Both the position numbers and the translations under genes were made by a program. This document shows, piece by piece, positions 42,600 to 48,806 of a stretch of DNA of 64,000 nt (positions within the stretch are counted from its first letter, which is position 1; the number at the start of each line of letters is the position of its first letter). Below the pieces are notes generated by a model. It had not been told where the DNA came from and made no database searches. It worked only from the letters and a program-made list of their open reading frames with translations. The stretch comes from Pseudoalteromonas lipolytica (GTDB taxonomy: Bacteria > Pseudomonadota > Gammaproteobacteria > Enterobacterales > Alteromonadaceae), in NCBI RefSeq assembly GCF_001306915.1, contig NZ_LJTC01000006.1, positions 62,774 to 126,773 on the forward strand, read 5' to 3'.

Positions 42600-43040
42600 A
42601 TGGTTCAACATTCTAACTCTGTTCAAATAATGGCTTATATTTGTGGAGTCATACTTTTGCCTGTTTATGCGCTAGGTCCTCTATCTATGATTTACTTATC
42701 AAGCAATAGAATTGCGGATGGTGATTGGCAAACTTTAATTTTTTTATTTTTCTTATGTAGCGCTTTGGTTTATTTTTGTGGCAAATATTTCTTTCTATTG
42801 GTTCGTTTCCTTCGGAGTTTAAAGTTTAGTTTTACCTTCGATTCTAAAGGAATTGTTCTATGTAAAAACGGGCAATCATCATTCTATGCTTGGAGTGATT
42901 TAAAAAACTCGAAAGAATATGCTAATTGCCAAATGTATTGTTTAGTCGACTCAAATGGAGAGCACTTATTTTCTATTTGGGAGTATGCTGACAACTATCA
43001 AGAATTCCGAGATGCGGCTCTGGTACATATTGGTATATAA
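42600..43040 (+). CDS. cassette gene 1: membrane protein of unknown function
   Basis: About 146 residues from the ATG at 42600, with AAGGGAA upstream; a longer frame to 42507 would run through the attC-like site. Two hydrophobic segments (about residues 10-35 and 45-75) are followed by a small cytosolic domain containing FTFDSKGIVLCKNGQSSFYAWSD, in which W-S-D resembles a YcxB/PH-like fold. I do not recognise the family. Its TAA is the edge of attC 1. Confidence 0.6.
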   Translation: MVQHSNSVQIMAYICGVILLPVYALGPLSMIYLSSNRIADGDWQTLIFLFFLCSALVYFCGKYFFLLVRFLRSLKFSFTFDSKGIVLCKNGQSSFYAWSDLKNSKEYANCQMYCLVDSNGEHLFSIWEYADNYQEFRDAALVHIGI

Positions 43041-43137
43041 CATGTAAATTATGTGTGGGACGTCTAAAGCTCGACTGGCGCCTGTTCCTTGCTAATTTTA
43101 GCCCAAGCTTAATCCGCCCATTATGTCGGCGTTCTGT
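43036..43137 (+). repeat. attC site 1
   Basis: Left core around ATATAAC (43036 onward) overlaps the stop of cassette 1; right core GTTCTGT begins at 43131. The sequence shares TTAGCC and TTATGTCGGCGTT with other sites. Cores deviate from consensus, so it may be weak. Confidence 0.6.
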
Positions 43138-43154
43138 GCTCTAACAGGTCAGTG

Positions 43155-43424
43155 ATGGATATACCAATTGAAGATGAATTAAAATCTATTTGTATTGAGA
43201 TAGTTAACCAAGACTACTCAACTCATCAATGGCTTGAAATAGAGTCGAGCGATATGTTTCAATCTCCATCGTTTGTTGGTGGCTTTGACGCTGATGAAGT
43301 GGAGTTTTGCTTTAGTTATTTCGATGAGAATCGCACTGAATTTTGGTTTCAGTTTACTTTAGACCAAGCAAAGTCAATTTCAAAAGGTGAAAGCGTTAAG
43401 TTGTCAGGTTTAAAACCTGAATAA
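43155..43424 (+). CDS. cassette gene 2: small protein of unknown function
   Basis: An 89-residue acidic protein starting at the ATG of 43155 (a GTG at 43152 is also in frame) with AGG six bases before. It is rich in Phe, Asp and Glu (VGGFDADEVEFCFSYFDENRTEFW), without signal peptide or membrane segment, so it is likely cytosolic. I recognise no family. It lies wholly between attC 1 and attC 2. Confidence 0.55.
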   Translation: MDIPIEDELKSICIEIVNQDYSTHQWLEIESSDMFQSPSFVGGFDADEVEFCFSYFDENRTEFWFQFTLDQAKSISKGESVKLSGLKPE

Positions 43425-43428
43425 AAAC

Positions 43429-43515
43429 ACATAACAAGTGCCCAAACCAAAGGACGCAAAACAGCAGGCTGCGCTCCTTCGTCGCTAATTTTAGCCTGCT
43501 AATCAAACGTTATGT
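43429..43515 (+). repeat. attC site 2
   Basis: 87 bp. ACATAAC (43429-43435) is the exact complement of GTTATGT (43509-43515). Inside, AGCAGGCT is mirrored by AGCCTGCT, with GCGCTCCTTCGTCG between them. One of the best sites in the array. Confidence 0.85.
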
Positions 43516-43530
43516 TTACAGGAGGTTGAG

Positions 43531-43797
43531 GTGACACACGGAGGAGGTGGGGCATTATACCTACTACTTATTTTGATATTAGTATCTATACCTGTCACCT
43601 TGATTTGGCTTTTTCATGGGCAAGGTAATGCTAGAAAGAGGCGTGCTATAGGTTTCTCTCAAATAGCCATTTTCGCTATAGCAATAATATTATTCTTTTC
43701 TGGTGTTAGTTATCTTCAAAATATTGGGTTTGTAGCTGGTTTTATAGTCTTAATAGCTATGTTGATCACACCCGTAGTATTTAAAAACAGAGTGTAA
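43531..43797 (+). CDS. cassette gene 3: small membrane protein
   Basis: An 88-residue protein read from the GTG at 43531, with GGAGG (43521-43525) at the right distance. It has three hydrophobic segments (about residues 8-28, 40-60 and 65-84) linked by the basic loop HGQGNARKRRA. It is probably an inner-membrane protein. I recognise no family. The GTG start and the ribosome site right after the attC core are typical for a cassette. Confidence 0.6.
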   Translation: MTHGGGGALYLLLILILVSIPVTLIWLFHGQGNARKRRAIGFSQIAIFAIAIILFFSGVSYLQNIGFVAGFIVLIAMLITPVVFKNRV

Positions 43798-43916
43798 TAT
43801 ACACCTAGCAAGGCCGTTAAACCGTAGCACAAAACAGCAGGCTTGTGCTCCTTCGTCGTAAATTTTAGCCTGCTATTATGTGCCGTTAACGGCAAGCGTT
43901 ATATTGCAAGTGGAGC
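43798..43916 (+). repeat. attC site 3
   Basis: Right core GTTATAT (43909-43915) and the left ATATACACC agree imperfectly. Inner AGCAGGCT/AGCCTGCT and a CTCCTTCGTCGTAAATTTTAGCC block are shared with other sites. A further CCGTTAA/GTTAACGG pair extends the stem. Confidence 0.7.
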
Positions 43917-43917
43917 T

Positions 43918-44394
43918 ATGCGTAATCTAATCATTATTTTAGTCGCTTCGGCACTAATATCTTGCGTTGGAATTCCTGCTGAAATTTTAAAATCCAAATC
44001 AGCTGAGTATCAATTTCCTATTCTGCCTAGTACCGAAAGTACAATCGTGTATCTAATATCTCCTGTTGCCTACCAAGATCCGAGTGCGTACCAACAAGTA
44101 AAAGTTAACGGCATTAATAGTAAACTATATTTTGGAGCCTACAGTTCAATTACATTAGCCGAAGATGCAACTATACAATATCGCTTCAATCACAATTCAA
44201 ACTTGGTTGATGCTGGTCAATGGAATCAACTTAAAGTAGCAGCTAATAAAAATGAGCTATTTTATGTATTAAAGAATGGTTTATTTACTCAAGTATATAA
44301 AGAGCAAGCTATCGCTGAAATTGTAACCATTGAATATCGGTATTGTGAATATAAACCAAAGCCTTGTGAGCCAATGGTTTACAATGCAATATAA
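43918..44394 (+). CDS. cassette gene 4: putative lipoprotein of unknown function
   Basis: 158 residues from the ATG at 43918; an upstream frame from 43843 would cross the attC. The N terminus MRNLIIILVASALISCVG is a lipoprotein signal with lipobox LISC. The body is predicted to be beta-rich, with SITLAEDATIQYRFNHNSN, and contains a late cysteine pair (YCEYKPKPCEP). It resembles small periplasmic lipoproteins of unknown role. Its stop codon is part of attC 4. Confidence 0.62.
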   Translation: MRNLIIILVASALISCVGIPAEILKSKSAEYQFPILPSTESTIVYLISPVAYQDPSAYQQVKVNGINSKLYFGAYSSITLAEDATIQYRFNHNSNLVDAGQWNQLKVAANKNELFYVLKNGLFTQVYKEQAIAEIVTIEYRYCEYKPKPCEPMVYNAI

Positions 44395-44488
44395 CAATCG
44401 CATTAAGGGTGGGCGCAAAAAGCTTGGCTTGCGCTCCTTCGTCGATAATTTTAGCCAAGCTTTATCCGCCCTCTATGCGGCGTTAGGT
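44389..44488 (+). repeat. attC site 4
   Basis: 100 bp. Left core ATATAAC (44389-44395), right core GTTAGGT (44482-44488), which fits the GTTRRRY consensus. Inside, AAGCTTGGCT is mirrored by AGCCAAGCTT around GCGCTCCTTCGTCG. Confidence 0.88.
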
Positions 44489-44503
44489 ACAAAGGAGGTG
44501 AAT

Positions 44504-45073
44504 TTGAAATTTCTAGCTCTTTTTTTGCTATCAATACTTTCTGGCTGTAGCGTCGTTGTACACGATAAAACTAATGATCCAATAGCGCTTTCCTTGATAG
44601 GAAGTTATTACCAAACAGTTAAAGATGGCTTTTTATACGAAGCAAGGTGCGCGGACATCAATGCGTCTATCCAATCAACAGAATGGTGTACTGGAATACA
44701 AGCTTTTGATTCGGGCAACGAATACTCTAAAACACCTACCAACTATCAGGCATATAAATCAGCTCAAGAAGAGTGGGATACCAAGCTATTTACTAAGTTA
44801 GCTTTTGAGAAACAGCGCTCAATAATTTCGGCCTTATCAAAAGGTACTGTTATTAAAATTACTAAATTAGTTCAGTACCCTTGGGGTACTAACGGTTATT
44901 ATTGGGCTATTAGAGCAGAATTGATTAACACCGAAGGCAATCTGATAGAAGTAGAATTGCCAACAAATAGCGCGTTAGCTTTCCCTAGTTGGCTACAAGG
45001 TTATGGTGTGCAAGCGTTACCACAGTTGAAGCAAGAGTATTTAATGCAATGTAAAAATGCTAAGTGCACCTAA
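44504..45073 (+). CDS. cassette gene 5: putative lipoprotein of unknown function
   Basis: 189 residues from the TTG at 44504, preceded by AAGGAGGT (44491-44498), an ideal ribosome site. From that start the protein is MKFLALFLLSILSGCSVV, a textbook lipoprotein signal (lipobox LSGC). An earlier in-frame ATG at 44330 lies in the previous gene and is not credible. Later parts contain KGTVIKITKLVQYPWG and an unusual C-terminal pair of cysteines (QCKNAKCT). No family recognised. Confidence 0.65.
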   Translation: MKFLALFLLSILSGCSVVVHDKTNDPIALSLIGSYYQTVKDGFLYEARCADINASIQSTEWCTGIQAFDSGNEYSKTPTNYQAYKSAQEEWDTKLFTKLAFEKQRSIISALSKGTVIKITKLVQYPWGTNGYYWAIRAELINTEGNLIEVELPTNSALAFPSWLQGYGVQALPQLKQEYLMQCKNAKCT

Positions 45074-45116
45074 CAAGCAACTGAAGTAGTACGCTGGCGC
45101 TCATTGGGCGTTAGGT
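45068..45116 (+). repeat. attC site 5, unusually short
   Basis: ACCTAAC (45068-45074) and GTTAGGT (45110-45116) are exact complements and match both core consensus sequences, but are only 49 bp apart end to end. The long inner stem found in the other sites is missing. Confidence 0.65.
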
Positions 45117-45139
45117 TTTACGGAAAGAAAGGACCCAAC

Positions 45140-45712
45140 ATGAAAAAATTTATTCTCTCCACTTTTTGTATTATTACTGTAGGATGTGCAAGCACTGAAC
45201 AAGGTGCTAGTTTTTCAGGAGCCTCGTTTGAATATATTGAACCAATAGGTTCTGATATTGCCTATTTACAGCTGGAAACTGAAGAAAAAACAGATGGTTT
45301 TGGGCTTGCTCCTTATCCCCATACTGCAATTATTTACGAGCTGTGTTCACGCGAAGGTGAAAATAGCACCTTTGGTTACGCTGGAGATATTAAGGTATCT
45401 ACAGAGTTAAAGTTAGGAAACCCTGCAACTGTAAAAGTAGCATCTGGAAAACCTATTTTTGTAGCTTTTGGTTTAATACACCCCGTTAATGGCTATGAAT
45501 GTACATCAAAATATATATTTACACCTGAGAGAGGTAAAACGTATTCAATGGTTAATTCTGTTAGTTGGTCTGAGTGTCCAACTAAGGTAGGAGTTATCTC
45601 AAACGATAATCAAGTTTTACCTATTAACGGTTTACAAGTTTTAGACAAAGCTACAAATTTACAGTTGGAAAATAAAGGCGTAAATGTAATTCGAAAGAAG
45701 TGTAAAACTTAA
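45140..45712 (+). CDS. cassette gene 6: putative lipoprotein of unknown function
   Basis: 190 residues from the ATG at 45140 with AAAGGA about ten bases before. The signal MKKFILSTFCIITVGCAS ends at lipobox TVGC. The body is a compact beta-rich domain with four or so more cysteines (ELCSREGEN, YECTSKY, WSECPTK, KKCKT), suggesting disulfides in the periplasm. Family not recognised. The TAA forms part of attC 6. Confidence 0.62.
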   Translation: MKKFILSTFCIITVGCASTEQGASFSGASFEYIEPIGSDIAYLQLETEEKTDGFGLAPYPHTAIIYELCSREGENSTFGYAGDIKVSTELKLGNPATVKVASGKPIFVAFGLIHPVNGYECTSKYIFTPERGKTYSMVNSVSWSECPTKVGVISNDNQVLPINGLQVLDKATNLQLENKGVNVIRKKCKT

Positions 45713-45811
45713 CAAGCTGTTGTAAGTGTGGGACTGCTAAAGCTTGGCTAAGTTCCACTTTGTTACACAAGTTTAGCCAAGCATTTATCAACCCCTACTT
45801 GGGGCTTATAT
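45707..45811 (+). repeat. attC site 6
   Basis: Left core ACTTAAC (45707-45713) fits RYYYAAC; the right core reads GCTTATA (45804-45810), which does not start with GTT. AAGCTTGGCTAA is mirrored by TTTAGCCAAGC inside. The right core appears mutated. Confidence 0.65.
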
Positions 45812-45823
45812 GGCAAGGGAAGT

Positions 45824-46396
45824 ATGCAGAAAATTTTAGTTTTATTAGTGTTTTTAGTTTCCTGCATTGTAAGAGCAGAAACCGATCCTTGTGAGTCAAA
45901 CCAATACTCAGTTAAATTGAAATCCAATTTAAGCCATCCTGAATCATTCGAGTTACCTGCTATTTTCTATAAAACTAACAACTCAAAAATTATTGTCTCT
46001 GTTTCAAAAGCAATAAACTTTGTTGAGAAAAATATGGCAACTCATAAACCTTATTTAAAAAATGCAAAAGCATTCATAATTCGTAGCTTGTCTGAATTAC
46101 CCAAAAACAAACTTGTTGATCATTCAAGTCTTTGGATACCAACTGAAGGATTGCAAGGGCAAGAATTAAATAAAGCAATTCATGTAATGGCAGGTTACCA
46201 AGGTCTATTCGAAGGCTTATTATTAAACAATGAAGCATCGATAAGTATTAATGAAAAATTGATTACCTCATCTAATACGGTTTATATGATTGGTAAAGAC
46301 CCAGAACCTGTCCATGGCTTGGATTATATCCATAAACTTGTTGTTTCAAGCTCTAATAACATAGTATTTTCTAAATGTTGGCTTGACAGCAAATAG
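45824..46396 (+). CDS. cassette gene 7: exported protein of unknown function
   Basis: 190 residues from the ATG at 45824, with a Sec signal peptide ending near IVRAET. The mature part has Lys- and Asn-rich stretches and the segment AIHVMAGYQGLFEGLLL. Two cysteines (DPCES and SKCWLD) lie at opposite ends and could form a disulfide. No family recognised. A periplasmic location is likely. Confidence 0.6.
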   Translation: MQKILVLLVFLVSCIVRAETDPCESNQYSVKLKSNLSHPESFELPAIFYKTNNSKIIVSVSKAINFVEKNMATHKPYLKNAKAFIIRSLSELPKNKLVDHSSLWIPTEGLQGQELNKAIHVMAGYQGLFEGLLLNNEASISINEKLITSSNTVYMIGKDPEPVHGLDYIHKLVVSSSNNIVFSKCWLDSK

Positions 46397-46398
46397 TC

Positions 46399-46496
46399 AT
46401 ATAACAAGTTACTCAAAAGAACGCAAAACGCTTGGCTTGCGCTCCTTCGTTTCTAATTTTAGCCAAGCTTTATCCGCCCTCAATACGGCGTTAGGG
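46399..46496 (+). repeat. attC site 7
   Basis: 98 bp. ATATAAC (46399-46405) and GTTAGGG (46490-46496). CGCTTGGCT is mirrored by AGCCAAGC, with GCGCTCCTTCGT inside. Strongly similar to attC 4. Confidence 0.85.
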
Positions 46497-46509
46497 TTAC
46501 AATCAGACA

Positions 46510-46968
46510 ATGAAGTGGACTGAACCTTGGGTTAAATCAATCCAAAATCAAGAAAGATATAGCCTCATTTCAAAAGGGGTGTTAATCAGCTGCCTTATTT
46601 GGACGTTGGCTTTCGTTTTTTTGGCAGTTGTAAGTCTGTTGACTAAAGATGACTTTATCAATCATCTGGTTAAAACTATTTGGATTGCGCCTGTAGGAGG
46701 TTTCATTTTAGCTTGGGGCATGTATACGATCAGGTGGCTGTCACCAGTGAAAATTGATTCGGGCCCCAAAGGTCTTATTAGAATCAAAGCAGATAATATA
46801 ACTTCGATACCTTGGGAGCTGATATCTTCGTATACTTTTATTGTTGACGGCATAGTTTTTAAGTTTACAGATGATAGTGAAATTACATTTTTATTACCTA
46901 AAGATATAGATCGAGATTTAATAGCAAAAGAACTTGAAGCACACTCAATCAAAAAAGGTGCTTTATAA
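46510..46968 (+). CDS. cassette gene 8: membrane protein of unknown function
   Basis: 152 residues from the ATG at 46510. Two hydrophobic segments (about residues 24-46 and 56-76) precede a soluble C-terminal part, IPWELISSYTFIVDGIVFKF, rich in beta-forming residues. The design resembles cassette gene 1 (two helices and a small domain with an aromatic W-E/S-x motif), though no real sequence relation was established. No ribosome site stands out. Confidence 0.58.
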   Translation: MKWTEPWVKSIQNQERYSLISKGVLISCLIWTLAFVFLAVVSLLTKDDFINHLVKTIWIAPVGGFILAWGMYTIRWLSPVKIDSGPKGLIRIKADNITSIPWELISSYTFIVDGIVFKFTDDSEITFLLPKDIDRDLIAKELEAHSIKKGAL

Positions 46969-47063
46969 CCTTAACAAGGTAATTAAATCGAACACAAAAC
47001 ATCAGGCAGTGTACGCTCTAAATTGCCGCCTGCTACTTTGTTCCGTTTATCACGGCGTTAGGC
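46969..47063 (+). repeat. attC site 8
   Basis: 95 bp. Left core CCTTAAC (46969-46975), right core GTTAGGC (47057-47063) in full agreement with GTTRRRY. CAGGCA and CGCCTG form part of the stem; the internal sequence differs from the GCGCTCC type. Confidence 0.8.
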
Positions 47064-47075
47064 ATCAAGGAAAGT

Positions 47076-47609
47076 ATGGACGATAATATTAAGGTCGGAG
47101 ATTGGGTCAGAAGCTATGGTTCAGGGATATGGAGAGTTCATCGAATTCTAGAACTCAATGATTTTGATATTCAAAGTCAAACTAACAAACCTAGAACTGT
47201 TGTTTTCTCTTCACGCTTTGTAAACGACGCTTATAAGCGATCCTTTGCAACAGAATGCTGTGATTCAGCATTTGTTTATCATTTGCAACAAGCAGAGCGA
47301 GATGAACTCGATTCATTTATCAATCAGAATCCTGATTTATATACTAAATTCAATGCTTATAAACCAAAACCCATTAACGCTATCTACAACGCAAAAATAA
47401 ATATTCCTGTTTCAAAAAGTAAATCAGAGTTGGAAGATCTCTTAATTAGTTACCAATCATTATTTTTAGAGCAACTCTTTTGTCAGTTGCATTCTTCAGG
47501 TTTAGCATCAAGTGATAACAAAGGTTGGACGGCACAATTTGTAGCTAAAGATCATGAGGCTGTTGATGGTAAAGTAGTGTATAGCTTTTCAACGTTATTG
47601 ACGTTTTAG
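47076..47609 (+). CDS. cassette gene 9: protein of unknown function (no attC after it)
   Basis: 177 residues from the ATG at 47076 with AAGGAAAG before. The start, MDDNIKVGDWVRSYGSGIWRV, looks like a small beta-barrel, perhaps nucleic-acid- or protein-binding, then a helical part (about 75-150). It is cytosolic by sequence. Unlike the other cassettes, no attC follows; 54 bases after the stop begins a tRNA-Pro fragment. This suggests that the end of the array has been lost or replaced. Confidence 0.6.
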   Translation: MDDNIKVGDWVRSYGSGIWRVHRILELNDFDIQSQTNKPRTVVFSSRFVNDAYKRSFATECCDSAFVYHLQQAERDELDSFINQNPDLYTKFNAYKPKPINAIYNAKINIPVSKSKSELEDLLISYQSLFLEQLFCQLHSSGLASSDNKGWTAQFVAKDHEAVDGKVVYSFSTLLTF

Positions 47610-47663
47610 ATTTTGTAGAAACTAAGAATAGTATGTAAGTTTTTGATAGGGATAAGGAAAAGA

Positions 47664-47709
47664 TGGTCGGCATAGCAGGATTTGAACCTGCGACCCCTGA
47701 CACCCCATG
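47664..47709 (-). other. 3' half of tRNA-Pro(GGG): probable attachment site of an integrative element
   Basis: Read on the minus strand, 46 bases match tRNA-Pro(GGG) from the anticodon arm (CATGGGGTGTC) through the T loop (GGTTCAAATCC) to the terminal CCA. The 5' half is absent, so it is not a functional gene. Such fragments are left when a tyrosine-recombinase element inserts at a tRNA gene. Since the 3' end faces left, the element would be on the right, with the intact tRNA-Pro at its far end. No intact copy was seen in the window. Confidence 0.8.
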
Positions 47710-47964
47710 ATATTCCGCAATACCTATATAACAGTATGATATTTAAAGAAAATAAAGCTGGTGCACGGGTTTTTGTAGGGTGAAATTCAGTACTTTCGCG
47801 AATTTTATAACCTTATAAAACAGATAGTTATAGAGCCTATTACAAATGCTTTTTTCCGTAAAACCTTTTAAAGTCATTAAGACAATTCATTAGAGAAACT
47901 AAGTGCAAAAACCTATAGCTAAATCATTTCATATTTCAATTTAGGATCCTTCAGATTTTCACTA

Positions 47965-47984
47965 TACTGTTTATATGCACAGTG
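47965..47984. promoter_or_regulatory. LexA (SOS) box
   Basis: TACTGTTTATATGCACAGTG keeps the full CTGT-N8-ACAG half-sites of the SOS box. It lies 13 bp before the ATG of the UmuD-like gene, where it would overlap the promoter or leader. Confidence 0.85.
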
Positions 47985-47997
47985 TTTTTTATTTCTT

Positions 47998-48411
47998 ATG
48001 TTCGTTATTCCAATCTATATCGAAGCTGGTATTACAGGTTTTGAATCGCCTGCTGCTCAGCACAAAGAGCTTGGCCTTTCGCTGGATCAACTTTTAATTA
48101 AACACCCTGATGCTACCTTTATCGGCATGGCATCAGGGCAGTCAATGCAAGGAGTAGGTATATATGACGGAGATCTACTTTTAGTCGATAGGGCGGTAGA
48201 TGTGAGCAACGGTGATATTGTGGTTGCAAGTTACAATGGGTGTTTTGTTTGCAAGATCATCGATAAGGACAATCGATTGTTGTTATCAGCTTCAGATGAA
48301 TTTAAACCAGTGTATGTAGCACCAGAGGATGATTTTTGTTTAGAGGGGGTTGTTACTAGAAGTATCAGACTTCATAAGCCTTGTGCAGAATTTCAAATGA
48401 GAGAAATGTAG
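47998..48411 (+). CDS. UmuD-like S24 peptidase without UmuC partner
   Basis: 137 residues related to UmuD, the accessory subunit of DNA polymerase V. The catalytic pair is intact: Ser about 49 in MASGQSMQG and Lys about 86 in CFVCKIID, spaced 37 residues as in E. coli UmuD. The N terminus GITGFESPAAQ includes a probable self-cleavage site before Gly. A LexA box precedes the gene. No umuC (polymerase) follows: the next gene is a kinase. UmuD-like proteins encoded alone may assist other polymerases or act as regulators. The gene is probably part of the acquired region next to the tRNA fragment. Confidence 0.88.
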   Translation: MFVIPIYIEAGITGFESPAAQHKELGLSLDQLLIKHPDATFIGMASGQSMQGVGIYDGDLLLVDRAVDVSNGDIVVASYNGCFVCKIIDKDNRLLLSASDEFKPVYVAPEDDFCLEGVVTRSIRLHKPCAEFQMREM

Positions 48412-48486
48412 ATCTTTATTAATTACTTATATCCTAAAATGAGTAAATGCTAAAAGGTTTGCTATGAGCAAAAAGTAGACGGCTAG

Positions 48487-48563
48487 AAAACTCGTTTTTG
48501 CCCCAAAATGGTTTAACATAAATACTCTAAAGGTCGGCTTTGAGCGAATTTGAGACGGTCATG
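48487..48563. repeat. dispersed intergenic repeat (A)
   Basis: Contains AACTCGTTTTTGCCCCAAAA followed by GGTTTAACATAAATACTC and TTTGAGCGAA. It closely matches the copy at 53687-53752 and, less well, that at 48607-48683. Confidence 0.65.
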
Positions 48564-48606
48564 ATGTTTCGAAGCTAAGGTTGTAATTCTACAAAGCGGA
48601 CGTTCC

Positions 48607-48683
48607 GCTAACGCTTTTTTTGCACTAAAATGTTTTAAGGTAATTATTCTATCGGTGAGTTTTGAGCGAATTATAGAAGCAAA
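48607..48683. repeat. dispersed intergenic repeat (B)
   Basis: AACGCTTTTTTTGCACTAAA, then GTTTTAAGGTAATTATTC and GTTTTGAGCGAATT. It is a diverged copy of repeat A, 120 bp away in the same orientation. Confidence 0.55.
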
Positions 48684-48806
48684 TAATCAGGCGATAATTA
48701 CCCCTACCATTAATTGGCTGGTTTGAATTGAAAATTGTTTCTAACATATAGGGAGAGACTCCTATACTTACTGCTGTCGCTATTTAAAAAGAGCATAAAG
48801 GAAAAT

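Larger units (their letters stand above)
42531..47063 (+). mobile_element. cassette array without integrase (CALIN-like)
   Basis: Nine small genes, all on the plus strand, are separated by attC-type sites that share an arrangement: a TAAC-containing left core, an inverted repeat of 8 bases or so (AGCAGGCT/AGCCTGCT or AAGCTTGGCT/AGCCAAGCTT), often the internal GCGCTCCTTCGTCG with TAATTTTAGCC, and a right core beginning GTT. The sites lie just after each ORF, with the stop codon commonly within the left core. No tyrosine recombinase is present on either flank: on the left lies the ABC1 gene. Such clusters are called CALINs. The ninth gene (47076-47609) is at the right edge and has no attC of its own. 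Confidence 0.88.
48412..48806. other. intergenic region with two repeat copies
   Basis: This 395-bp gap holds two copies (48487-48563 and 48607-48683) of a dispersed repeat. Apart from these, no convincing ORF or RNA gene was seen. Confidence 0.5.

Noticed and set aside
44330-44503. N-terminal extension of cassette gene 5
   Set aside because: The extension reads through the preceding gene and attC 4; the TTG at 44504 has a perfect ribosome site and gives a lipoprotein signal.
43429-46496. CRISPR array
   Set aside because: The repeated units are about 50-100 bp, imperfect and palindromic, separated by whole genes; there are no short spacers or cas genes.
47664-47709. A functional tRNA gene on the minus strand
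   Set aside because: Only the anticodon 3' side, T arm and acceptor 3' strand are there; the D arm and 5' acceptor strand are absent, so it is a fragment.
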